Assembly (NCBI GenBank): GCA_943704495.1
Contig: CALSCR010002847.1
Span: 1-25,162 of the forward strand
Source: Pigoraptor chileana
Taxonomy: Eukaryota; Opisthokonta; Filasterea
DNA length: 25,162 nt
Direction of reading: 5' to 3'
Shown here: piece after piece, positions 11,051 through 20,999 of the stretch
Numbering within the stretch: position 1 is the stretch's first letter
Layout: every line of letters begins with the position of its first letter
Notes under the pieces: model-generated
Told to the model about the DNA's origin: nothing
Seen by the model: only the letters and a program-made list of their open reading frames with translations
Database searches by the model: none
Position numbers and translations under genes: made by a program

Positions 11051-13048
11051 TTGTGTGTAATTTCGAAATCAGTGATACAAAGTGAATATAATTATCATAT
11101 TTTGCCAACGACACATCCGGCATCAAAGCAACCATTCGAGTATCTTCGGTGAGCCAGCACACGCACCTGTCGTGGCATTTACTCCCGCAATCGTTGCACA
11201 TCCGGGAAGCGTGGGCGTCGCACCCCACGACACTCCGGATACCCGCAGCCCCGTGCGCTTGCGTGTGGACATGTAGTGATCGACCACAAAACGTCTTGTA
11301 GCAAGCGATACTCCGCCTGCAAGTCCCGCTGCTGCCACTGCCGACGTCGAGTTGGCATCCGCATCAAGGGGAGGATGGGTCCCAACATCACCAGCCGCTG
11401 CGACAACCGAAAAGAGCCTTTGTACCTCATTTCCTGCCGAGGACATCAGCGAAAAGGACATCACGAGTGCGGATATGGAGGTATTTCCACCGAGAGAGAC
11501 GGTCAGGCACGCGGCGTCAGTTGCGATGCTCGCAGACGGTGACGTCGTTGTGACGGGTTGGGTCATGGCCTGTTGCGCAATGACGGAGCATCCCTCGCAA
11601 ATGACGTCAAACGCACATGAAGCATTCGACAGCTGCGCCTGCGCACTTACAGAAGGGTGGCCGTTCAAGCCGGCGGCGCCCACAGTCGGCACACAAACAA
11701 ACGGAGCAGACAGTGTCGCCACCACGGCCACATTCAGTCCAAAAGGAACAGAGGGATATCCCGCCCCCTGCAGCATGACATCGTCCACAAGGCCGATGGA
11801 TGTGCGGCCGTCGCCGTTGGCGTACAGGTCTGCGTAGAGATAAAAGAGCATTGCAATGCATGCAAGCGCAAGAAGAAGCGCGAGACCACCGCACCACTTT
11901 TTTTCGCGGGAGAGTGGAGTGCCGTCGTCCACCCGATGGCTGTAATCATACGCCACGTCAACCGATCTGAAAAAGGCCGATCGCACCTTTCTGATAATCG
12001 CCAGGAGACAAAGTACAACAAACAGTACCGCAAACGCCCACGATGCATGCGTCACTCCCCGCCAATCAAATGACGCATCCGCCGCGCCGCTGTCGTACAG
12101 GGCGCCCACCACACCGTAGAATCCGATTGGGCAAATGTCCTTGAAAGGAAACCAGGAGGCAGCGGCCACGACGAGGCATCAGAGGCGGATGACGACTGTG
12201 CAGTGAGAGAGAGGGGTTGCCATGCACCGGTGGGGCAAACATACTGGGAAGGGCATTGCGAGCACTCGGAAAGGCCTGCGGTTGGTGCGTACGTGCCGTA
12301 TGCGCAGGGGACACAGCGATCGTGCCTCAACCGCGGCTGCGATGAGCCGGGTGAGCAGTTACGCGCAAGGCCGTCGCCGGTGCAGTAGCTTCCGCGGGGA
12401 CACGGGAGGCACGTGAGCGGGCTGTCTGCACGCAGATAATAGCCTGGACAGCAGGTGGACGTGGCATTGCACGCGGTTTGGCAGGAAGATCCACGCCACG
12501 ATGACGTGCACACACACGATGCGCACGTGCCGGTGACGCACTTTTGTGATGATGCAGTGCTGCAGAGGTTGCCTCTGGAGGCAGGATTGCCCCCAACTAG
12601 CCTGTATGGGGTGAGGTATTATTGAATGAGAACGAGTGCTGATAAGTATTGGATATACGGAGTCGGACGCAAATAAAGTATTGCCCCCCATCGTGACCGG
12701 TGGAAATAAACGGAATAGCGGTCTTTGTTGCGTGCGTTGTGTGTTGTGCGTGTGAGAGTGTGCATGGGCAGAGAGGGTGTCTCTGTGCTTCCGTTTGGGT
12801 AAGGATAGGTGAGATTGGAACAGGAGTAGCCATGAAAATAAAACAACTTTGGTCATTGTCAGATCGCACACCTTAAAAAATCAGATTCAGAGAATACATG
12901 AAATCAATATACGTCGATTAAGGCACGAGAGCAATCGATAGAACAACTCACACTGTGAGGTTTCCGGGTATGGCGACATTGCTGAATGCTGAATCGGGAA
13001 GAAAGACAATGCTATTGTTGCGCAGATCGCTGCAAAGTGACAAGATGC

Positions 13049-13079
<31 letters not shown>

Positions 13080-13887
13080 TGTATTTGGGTGATAAGGTGG
13101 CGTTATTAAGACGGACACAACATGTATCTGCAGTGCATGTGACAGTCTGAAAAAGTTTCATTCAAAACAAGCACAGACAATACTGGGTCGTGGCTGTGGG
13201 ACCAATCATCCCTTTCATCCATACGACGACGGCGTGCATTAAATGCGTAACGGGACAGACGTTCCATATATGCATCCCCTCAAACAAAGAGTTTAGAATT
13301 TACAAATGGTCTGCGTCCACACTTACACTCTCCGAAGCGCCGTGTTGAATTGAAAGACATCCGGATCCAAGTCGATAAGCGCGTTATTCGCCAGCGTTCT
13401 GCACATCAAGCAACAGAAAGCGTTTACGCTGCGGCAAACAACATACTCATACACGGACACATACTATGCATAAGAGCGCATATGCCACTGTGTACAGAGA
13501 ACATATGATGCAATTCGGATGCCATCTCACATGTTTATAAGCGATGTGAATGCGTCGAATATGCCCGACTGGACAGCAGTGAGCGGCTGGGAGAAGGCAC
13601 CCTGGGGTCGCAAGTCGCTGTCGTGTGTTGCCAAATTCCGAATGTTAAAATATTAACACCAACCATAAGCCAGAAAACAACACCTCGTGGACAAAGACGC
13701 AAACACGTGATACCCACATGGCTATTGCGTTTGCGTCGAATTTGCAATCGACCAAGGTCATATCCACGGTGCACAGGCAACGATCTCTACATTGCACGAA
13801 AGATGCACCACTCGATACTCCCACCAACGCAAGTAGAATTATAGGGAGCGCGTAGGATGCATATGTACTCTGACAGAGGGGGGCCAT
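9368..13887 (-). CDS. LRR / cysteine-rich transmembrane receptor-like protein with FAM13-like tail
   Basis: Function unknown; domain order suggests a surface receptor. Exons: 13887-13718, 13617-13531, 13398-13327, 13029-12952, 12601-12245, 12089-11167, 11012-10465, 10163-10068, 9858-9766, 9538-9368 (stop TAA 9370-9368), about 864 residues. Signal peptide about 1-28, then an LRR N-cap (CRDRCLCT, VDC). Exons 2-4 each carry roughly one leucine-rich repeat and are joined in phase 2. Exon 5 has LVGGNPASRGNLC and then GCC2/GCC3-like repeats (CCPGYYL, CLPCPRGSYC, CVPCAYGTY, CSQCPS). Exons 6-7 hold helices WAFAVLFVVLCLLAII, GLALLLALACIAMLFYLYA and IATAVGLLIIVAYLM around a Ser/Thr/Ala-rich loop. Exons 8-9 read EERLAIKTILFEYETGFKDR then KEHMRPLYRRYRSLK, like FAM13 proteins. 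The exon 5/6 join is uncertain because the frame changes there. Confidence 0.75.
10239..10305. repeat. Compound (TA)n-(TG)n microsatellite
   Basis: About 11 TA units followed by about 22 TG units inside intron 10464-10164 of the LRR gene. On the sense strand it is CA-rich then TA-rich, near the acceptor end. Confidence 0.95.
10379..10464 (-). repeat. Telomere-like G-rich tract with G-quadruplex motif at a splice donor
   Basis: The sense strand of the LRR gene intron begins GTGGGTTGGGGTTAGGG at 10464. Four G-runs (10462-10460, 10457-10454, 10450-10448, 10442-10439) fit the G3+N1-7 quadruplex rule. TTAGGG hexamers occur at 10453-10448, 10434-10429 and 10386-10381. The first G-run lies within the donor GTGGGT itself. 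Confidence 0.8.
12090..12244 (-). other. Candidate 155-nt intron explaining a frame change
   Basis: Exon 5 is open in one frame to about 12052 and exon 6 is open in another from about 12184 downward. A consensus donor GTATGT at 12244 and an AG at 12091-12090 are phase-compatible (phase 2). Removing this segment would lose cysteine-containing residues in both frames (YVCPTGA and FKDICPIGFYG), so an indel in the gene or assembly is the alternative. Confidence 0.45.
13051..13076. repeat. (GT)n microsatellite
   Basis: About 13 units, about 20 nt upstream of LRR-gene exon 4 on the minus strand (acceptor AG 13031-13030), so CA-rich just before a 3' splice site on the sense strand. Confidence 0.9.
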
Positions 13888-14717
13888 TTCTTGTGCTGTC
13901 CAATAAAGCCGGAGCCCTTCGCGCAGGCACTTGCACTGGGCCCCGCCGCACAAACGGAGCCCACACGTGCGGATGGACGCCTAGAGCAAGTGGTGGTTCT
14001 TCAAATGTGGGAGAAGATATCGAGGCTGCCACGAGTGAGGGTGAGGAGATGTCAATGGGCATTGTTCATAACAGAGGGCGTGTTGGTTGTTTTTTTATCC
14101 GGATGTTGTTTACACCCGGCAGATTTCCAACTGAGGTTGTGCGGGAGAGCGAATCGGTTGTCCATGCTTACCGCTCCTCCATGTCACCACCCTTATTATA
14201 TGTGGTATATGTTGTTATTACTTATCCTAATAAAGATATTGCATAAAACTAACAATCATATATAGATATAAGACATAAATAATACTTTTTATGGGAGTTG
14301 GGGGCAATGATCATCACGTGATCTGTGTAATTGGGGGGTCGTGTCCGCGTGTCCGCTGAATTAAATTGGGCTGTTTCGCTCGAATTGGCCGTGTTTTATG
14401 ACCGTTTCCACATTAAACAGCCCGGCCTGAACCCGCAGTCCCGTGGCTTCCGTCTCACACCGGCTAAATGCACACACACACTCTGACACTGCACTACTAT
14501 CGTGACACGGTGAGGATGCATTAATCGGCCACACAATCGTGCAGTTGTAGTTGAAGTACAAGTCTATGCATTGTTCTTAATTTTTGGGGAAGTATCGCTC
14601 GAAGTGAGAAATAGGTCCTTTTTGATTCGCAATACTTTCATGCGGTTGATGTGACTGCAATAGGTTGTCCGATCCAACGACTGTCTTTTGTGCTGGTCAC
14701 AGAAACATACCATATAA
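13888..14717. other. Divergent gap between the LRR gene and the CRT-like gene
   Basis: Expected to hold two divergent promoters. TATA-like AT-rich stretches occur at about 14256-14290, and CATATAAATG abuts the CRT start codon. A minus-strand open frame at 14361-14561 (contains NYNCTIVWPINASSPC and FNVETVIKHGQF) looks weakly protein-like but has no start, no recognised family and no clear splice partner. Plus-strand frames over 13857-14265 are antisense to the LRR gene's 5' end and are judged non-coding. Confidence 0.5.
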
Positions 14718-17708
14718 ATGTCGAAAGACGAGAGGAGTCCCCTCCTCGATAATCTCTTGGATCAGAGCGGTGAAGATGTCGCTCCACCGCTGACCAAATG
14801 GCAGGCGTTTTATAAGAAGTTCTTCATCCACATCCTCGTCGCGTGGCTCGTCGTGATTACGGTCACAGAAAAGGTGTGTAGGACAGGACGCACGCCCTCT
14901 GCATTGCTTGATCTAAAGCGTAAAAAGCTGCTGTATCTTAAATTTGTATCTGCTGAATTTGAAGCTGCATGTGTCTCGATGTGCACGTGACGGGCGGCCC
15001 TGTTTCTCACACTGGGGACTTCAAACTGTGTGTCTTTGTAATTGTATTGCATCTTGTCGCAGGTTTTGGCTAAAGTTATGACGAATCGGTTGGAGAACTA
15101 CACTTACTTTCTCACTCAGCTGCTTTCGCTGGTCTACATTCCAATTATGTTTGGCGTTGTGTGGTACAAGCAAAGGAATACTAATGTAAGTTGCATAATC
15201 CAGATTTACTGGATGTGAGTTGCATGTGTAGGTGTATGTGTGTGGTGGGTGTGGGAGGTTTATGTGTGCGTGTGTGTATGTGTGGGGGGGGGGGCTGCGT
15301 ATGTGCTTGCAAAACGTACGTCCATCATATCCCTTGAATTGCCCGGTGTGCCCACTTAAAAGGCAATTTCCCCTTCGATTGTCTTGCGCCTCATTCCTTA
15401 CCCATGCACAATACAATTGTTGCGTGTACATTTGTCATTGGAACAGGAAATTACCGAGGCGATGCTCCGGTATCCCAAGTGGAAGTACTTTATTATGGCA
15501 ATATTCGACGCTCTTGCCGGCCTTGCGATGGTCGTTTTGCCACACATGAGCGGGCCCCTCGTCACACTTTTGCAGCAGGTATGTCTATCATCCCATGCCT
15601 CATTTGTTGTGTGTTGTGTGTGGCGTATGAACGCGCGTATTTGTATGTGGTTTGTGTGTCTTGTGTCGCTCTGCGTGCGCGTATCCTTCATTCGTGTTGT
15701 GGTGTGTGGCCTGTGAATACGAGCATATTATTGCGTGGATTTGTGCGTGTGCATGCTGATTTTTCCTCTGCCATTACAGCACAACACATTATAACACAAC
15801 CTAACACAACTAATGTCATACCACACAACATAACACAACACAACTCCACACTACGCAATGCAGAGTACCGTCCCGGTCTCTCTCATCATGTCCGTTCTTA
15901 TTCTCAAGAAGAGGTCAGTTTGCTGTTTGATGGTGTAGAATTCAGGTTATTGTGTACCCACGGACTCCACAAGAGAATGATATATATACGTTTTTTTATT
16001 AGGTATGCCCATGGACTACACACAAGAGAGACGTAGAATAAGTATTTGTATTAGCCCTCCACAGGAATGAAATGTCGGATTCAAGTGTCTGTCTTTGGCG
16101 CTATGTCGATGTACTCCACACGGCTCACTGTAAAAGAAATACAATGCCGTATACCTTGCACATGTGCGCACACGCACTCAAAAATACTCTTGATTGCATG
16201 CCCACATGCTACAGGTACCGCTGGTCGCACTACTTGGGCGCCGCCGTCATCATCGTGGGCATTATTCTGTATCTGCTGCCACAGCTGATCAACCCGTCAA
16301 AGGATGACAAAGAAAACGCACGTGACAGCAACCTGCCCCTCTATGCCACTCTGCTGTTTGCATCCTCCATTCCCGCCGTCGGAGGGAAGATCTACCAGGA
16401 AATTTCTCTCAAGCAGGTGCGCGATATACTGTGTGCTGTGTCGTTTGTCTTCGGCTTGCACTTATGTTTGTTATTGGTCGTGCTGTTACCTTCTCCGTCA
16501 CTGGGTAAATTGCTCGCTCGTGTTGTTCGCATTCGCAGTTTGTTTATTATGTTTGATGCCACGTTTATTTATTGCCTTTCTGTGATAGTTGTTAAACATA
16601 AATTCACTATGTATGGCACAGTTGGTCGACATGAATGGCCCGTCAGTCACTGATTTTCTCTCTTTGCGTGTGCATATGTCGGATTCATTTGCATATTCGC
16701 AGGAAATGAACGTGTATCTTCTCAATGGATGGGTCGCGCTGTTCCAGTTCTTCATTGGCCTTCCCCTCGCCCCCCTCTTTTTCAAGGTCCAGACGCCCAG
16801 TGGCGACCTCTCGCATCTCGGCGAGAACCTCCGCCACTCATTTGGCTGCGTGTTTGCCGGCGTCAACTACGAGGTGCGTCCCCACTCACATCTTACTTGT
16901 GTTTTGTGTGTGTGTGTGTGTGTGTTGTGTGTACGACTCGTTTCTTGCTGTTCTTTGGGGATGCCACGTTATAGTTTGTGTGATGAAGTCATACTGTTGA
17001 ACAACATGGGATAATCTTACCTACATCTAGTCCACTTCGCCCACATGCGTCCGCATCCGCAACTCACCCGCGTTAATACACGACATGCATCGGCACGCGC
17101 AGGAGACGGATCAATGCTCGTATGGCATTCTCTTTTTCGTGATCTACATTGGGCTGAACATTGCCTTCAACATTGTGATGACCTATGTGCTTCTCTACGG
17201 GTCCGCCGTCCTTGTGTTTATTGCCATCACCATCGCCGTCCCCTTCACCTACTTCATGTTCTCGTGGGACGTTGTCGAGGACCCGCCGCTGAGCATCACG
17301 GGATACAGCATTGGTGGCCTTCTTGTCACTGTCGCCGGTCTCGTTCTCTTCTACTGGAAGAGAGAGCCCGAGCCCGAGATCCACCAAGACACCGAGGCCA
17401 TTCTCGCCGATGGTGGCGTCAGCACTATCAACGCCGACGAACAATCCGACACCATGAGCTCTGCAAATCTCCCTCGCTTTGCCTCGTCTGTGCCGCAGCG
17501 GTCCGGCTCAATGGCCTCAGTCAACGGCCCGCACTCGCCCGGGGCGTCGCTGTCGCGTGGCCGCAGCGGCTCCATCTCGCCCACTCGGGAGCTGCTGACG
17601 CGGTCGTGGTCGGGCACAGGCAGGATGATGGTGGTTGACGGCATGGAGCAGCAGCGCATCGAGCGCCCGTCGTCCTTGTCGGGATCCCGCCCAAGCAGCT
17701 TCAGATAG
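14718..17708 (+). CDS. CRT-like transporter (chloroquine-resistance-transporter family)
   Basis: Predicted multi-pass drug/metabolite-type transporter. Relatives are Plasmodium PfCRT (digestive vacuole), plant plastid CLTs and Dictyostelium homologues; a lysosome-type location is inferred. Exons: 14718-14873, 15063-15185, 15447-15578, 15864-15913, 16215-16416, 16703-16873, 17103-17708, all GT-AG and in phase, 479 residues. Matches to PfCRT include EKVLAKVMTNRLENYTYF, MSVLILKKRYRWSHYLGAAV (PfCRT has [20 protein letters not shown]), LFASSIPAVGGKIYQEIS, NVYLLNGWVALFQFF and FIAITIAVPFTYFMF. About nine or ten hydrophobic helices are visible. After the last helix there is a long Ser/Arg/Pro-rich cytosolic tail of over 100 residues, longer than in PfCRT. 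Lys52, at the end of exon 1, aligns with PfCRT Lys76. Confidence 0.92.
15930..15990 (+). repeat. Dispersed ~55-nt repeat, copy F
   Basis: Contains TGTAGAATTCAGGT and then CCCACGGACTCCACAAGAG. It lies in CRT-like intron 4 (15914-16214), gene-sense orientation; diverged. Confidence 0.6.
16000..16032 (+). repeat. Dispersed repeat, partial copy G
   Basis: GTATGCCCATGGACTACACA then CAAGAGAGACG matches only the 3' half of the family. Same intron as copies F and E. Confidence 0.55.
16072..16122 (+). repeat. Dispersed ~55-nt repeat, copy E
   Basis: TGTCGGATTCAAGTGTCTGT, then GGCGCTATGTCGATGTACTC and CACA. Third tandem copy in CRT-like intron 4; it keeps the GGATTCAAG and GGCGCT blocks. Confidence 0.6.
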
Positions 17709-18380
17709 ATGGGCAACCCCCCCCCCGCTCCTCACTCTGACTAAGACACTGCCGTGAATCTTGCATGTCTCTCAATCTCTCGGTCTCTTTTGCATTGCCT
17801 TGCATGCGTGAGTTACATTTTATTCGCTTTCGTGTTTTGGTTTTGCCGTTTTCCCTTTACAGTGCGTGCATTTGTGTATGTGTGTTTTTTCTTCTTTGAA
17901 TTCTGCTTGGTCAACAATTTTTAGGATAAGTGTGGACTAAAAAATGAATTCGATTCTGATTTTTCCGAGAACTCGCGAATTACCTGCGGAAGCCACAGCT
18001 TTTTTTTGCATCTTCAGTCGGTGTGTCTTTATGCATCCTTCCAATGTGATGCGGTGGACTTTAAGGAGTCCCATTGTCGTTTACACAATTGCGTGAACGT
18101 TTATTATCCGGCACGAAGTATTTGCCTTTGCTGTCTCGGGCTGTTTTTCTTGGACTACCGATTTTGGTTTGTGCCGCGATTTTGTGGGTTTGTGTTTTTT
18201 GTGGCACTGTGGGTTTTTACGTAGCTATTTGTCGTGCTTCGTTGTCGCAAGCGAAAGAAAACGGCATCGGTTTCCCACAAAGAGAGCTACTTTGTGAAGG
18301 AGAAGAAAAGAAAAAAATAGCACAAAAAAAACATTTAAAAGCAATATTTTGAGCCGGCCGCGTCGGATTCTGTTACAAAA
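17709..18380. other. Tandem intergenic region, CRT-like gene to PDZ gene
   Basis: 3' end of the CRT-like gene followed by the PDZ gene's upstream region. It is T-rich from about 17815 to 18220 and A-rich from about 18290 to 18350 (runs of A near 18310-18345), just before a GC-rich CGGCCGCG patch and ATG 18381. No gene or RNA seen. Confidence 0.6.
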
Positions 18381-19832
18381 ATGGCCGAGATCCTGAAGTC
18401 GTTCAAGCGGTCTCTTTCGGGAAATCACGAAGACGGAGAGGAGATTGACACTTTTGAATCAACGCCCCGGCGAAAGTCGTCTCTTTTCGGACGTAAATCT
18501 GCCATAGAGGAGTACGCTGCGTTCGACGAAGGAAAGCCCGCGGAGGAGTACCATGAGCGACGTGAGTGCTGGTGTTGTTTGTTTGTGTGTTTTTGTCCAT
18601 CTCGTCCTGCGTGCGGCTGATACCACTATTGTGTCGTGATGGAGACTTGAATACGGAAAGCAAGGATCGCATGTCTTGCATGGCCCATAATTGCAGAGCT
18701 TTTAAGATTGTGAAAAATTTACGCCTGTTCACGAAGCGCACAATAATCTCAAACTTTCCTGGGCAATCCATCCATCCTCGGTTTTACAGGACGGTCTGGC
18801 AGCTTTTCAAAGACGGAAAAGTATCAGCGGTCATCCATTGAGACGCCGAGTGACATGCCCGTTGAATCACTCGAGGAACGCCGTCGCTCAAGCGTAGAGT
18901 ATTCGTCGACAGTAAAGTACCCGCCGACGCCCACATCGATAGTGCATCTCATGTATCCTCCCGACAGCGACTCATCTGGCTTCGGCTTTATTCTCAAGCG
19001 CATCAAGGGGGGCATCTTTGTGTCGTGTGCCATGATGGGGTCCCCGGCGGCCGAGTGCGGCGTCTCATTCGGCGACGAAATTGTCTCCGTCGAAAAGCGA
19101 TCCCTCGGGGGAATCAAGGCCAAAAAGGCCGCGGAAATACTTCGTGAATTCCTCGCAAAGCAGCGCGGGGAGTCTATCGAGGGTAGCGCATCAAACTCGC
19201 GCTCCCGCAGTGGCTCGACGACCAGCCAGGGTGACTGGGGGGCGCGGCGGAGCGGGTCGATAGGTAACCAGGGTGAACTGCGGCGCGGCAGCTCGTTTAG
19301 CATGCAGCGCGAACCCTCGGTTGGCGAGAACGGAAAGCCGTTTCTTGAGCTTGGCATTCGGCGCAATCCCCTTGAGATGGTGCACGAGATCAAGTACCAG
19401 CACGAGCCCCTGGGCATCCGGTTTGCGGGCGGACGCATACTCGACGTGAAGAAGGGGTCGCCGGCCGAGCGTGCGGGCGTCAAGCCACTGCGTTTCATGA
19501 CGGCCATCGACGGACGTGTGATTGTGGGACTCCACGACAGGGATGTGTTTGACAGAATCAAGCTGGGCAGTGGCTCTGGCACGCTGACGCTGCGCACAAT
19601 GAGCTCGAAAAAGTACATTAAGCTCACGCGGAAGATCAACCGGTCCAACTTGCGGTTCGGACTGGATCACTCTGCCAACGAAGAAGATCTGCGGCGGCGT
19701 GCGTCGTTTGACGAGCAACTGAAAGAGCGGCAGATCCAGCAGGCGCTGAAGGAGATCAAGCTAAGCTCGCTCGAGAAGGCGGAGAGCCTGTCATACGACG
19801 ACCCCTCCGCAGGTACCGGATACGAGCTGTGA
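18381..19832 (+). CDS. Two-PDZ-domain scaffold protein with basophilic kinase sites
   Basis: Predicted intracellular scaffold; ligand unknown. Exons 18381-18561 and 18790-19832 (intron phase 1, donor GTGAGT, acceptor TTTACAG), 407 residues. The ATG has an AAAATGG context. PDZ1 at about residues 115-190 has the carboxylate-binding loop GFGF (124-127) and GSPAAECGVSFGDEIVSVE. PDZ2 at about 258-335 has LGIRF and KGSPAERAGVKPLRFMTAID. The rest is low-complexity Ser/Arg-rich with repeated Arg-Arg-x-Ser sites: RRKSS, RRRSGS, RRRSSV, ARRSGS, LRRGSS, LRRRASF. The C-terminal part is Glu/Lys/Leu-rich and probably helical. No enzyme domain, signal peptide or membrane helix is seen. Confidence 0.9.
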
Positions 19833-19871
19833 GCAGGCGTCATGCTGCCCCTTCGGCTATTTGTGGCATAG

Positions 19872-20075
19872 TGGGGCTGATTGTGGCCTCTTGCGGCTGT
19901 TTGCGGCATCCCGGGGCTGTTTGTGGCTGTTTGCGGTATCCTGGGGCTGTTTGTGGCTGTATGTGGCATCCTGGGTCTGATTGTGGCTGTTTTCAGCATC
20001 CTGGGTCTGATTGTGGCTGTTTGCGGCATCCCGGGGCTGTTTGTGGCTGTTGGCGGCATCCTGGGGCCTGATTGT
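19872..20075. repeat. 30-bp minisatellite just downstream of the PDZ gene
   Basis: About six to seven units of a 30-bp motif built from GGCATCCTGGGGCTG and TTTGTGGCTGTTTGC, with sequence variation between units. Because 30 is a multiple of three, several frames stay open on both strands; these open frames are probably incidental. Confidence 0.9.
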
Positions 20076-20575
20076 GGCGCCCTGTTGCTCATTTTGGTGC
20101 GCCGAGGGTTCGTTGCAATCTCGTTGATGCCCATCAAGAGCATGTTACAATTGGTGGCGAGTGCGTTCAGACCAATTTGCTTTCGTGTTTGTCTTGGTGT
20201 GTGTCGGTTACTTTCATTGCTTTTATTTTTTTCGTCGCTCATTTGCAAATTTTGTCACAATTTTTTTAAGTTTTGTATTTGCTCGCGTGTATCGGCAGCT
20301 CCGTTCCTCGTCTAATTTCTGTCTGTGCGCGTGCGTGTGCCCCTATTTGTGTTTGGGTGTGTCTGTGCGTGTGTGCGTGCGTGCGTGTGTGCGTGTGTGC
20401 GTGCGTAGGTGGCTGCAGTGCATGGCTTTGTAAGCTCGGCTGTCGCGTGCAATATTGAATTCCTTTGCCAAAACGAACGGTGCTAATTTTGGTTTGCCAA
20501 AATAGGTTTGTTTTTGGCCAAACACGCACATTTCTCTTCATTCTTCATCTCCAAAAATGGAGATTGAGAGGGGGA

Positions 20576-20630
20576 TGTAAGACTCAAGTCGAGTGTTGGG
20601 CGGTGTGCCCATGGACTCTACAAGAGAGAG
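20576..20630 (+). repeat. Dispersed ~55-nt repeat, copy C
   Basis: TGTAAGACTCAAGTCGAGTG, then GGCGGTGTGCCCATGGACTC and TACAAGAGAGAG, running into a GT repeat. Intergenic. Confidence 0.7.
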
Positions 20631-20643
20631 TGTGTGTGTGTCG

Positions 20644-20700
20644 GTCAGTGTGTTGTGTGCTGTGCCCATGCCAGGACTCCAAAGAGTGAGAGTGTGGAGA
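20644..20700 (+). repeat. Dispersed ~55-nt repeat, copy D
   Basis: GTCAGTGTGTTGTGTGCTGT, then GCCCATG, three extra bases, GGACTCCAAAGAGTGAGAG. It follows copy C directly; diverged. Confidence 0.55.
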
Positions 20701-20999
20701 GTGCACGAGATAGTAGGAGACGTAATTCAAACAAATAAAACGCACATCAACTCGACGACGCGGACGAAAATAAAAACGCAATTTAAAACGGGATTATGAG
20801 AAATGCATATATAGCAAATGCACAATAAAAACAAACAAACACAGAAAAAAAATAAATGAAAACGCAACGCAAGCGTGGCAGTATTGCACCGCATACACTC
20901 TCCCGAGCGTCAGATGGGGAGGCAGCATAGCGAGAACTCGGCTGATTGGATGAGACGAGGACGCAAAGGGCCCCGGATGCCCGGATGCCCGGATGCCCT

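Larger units (their letters stand above)
19833..20999. other. Convergent gap between PDZ and HGSNAT-like genes
   Basis: Holds the minisatellite, a T-rich stretch (about 20200-20275), a GT-rich stretch (20325-20405), two dispersed-repeat copies (20576-20700), an A-rich stretch (20720-20870) and three tandem GGATGCCC units (about 20973-20998) that abut the HGSNAT stop. No gene seen. Confidence 0.6.

Noticed and set aside
14361-14561. Minus-strand open frame with protein-like composition upstream of the LRR gene
   Set aside because: The LRR gene already has a start codon and signal peptide at 13887; no start, family or splice partner seen for this frame.
19667-20248. 193-codon minus-strand open frame with PRMPQTATNS-type repeats
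   Set aside because: It overlaps the PDZ coding end and the 30-bp minisatellite; explained by the repeat period being a multiple of three.
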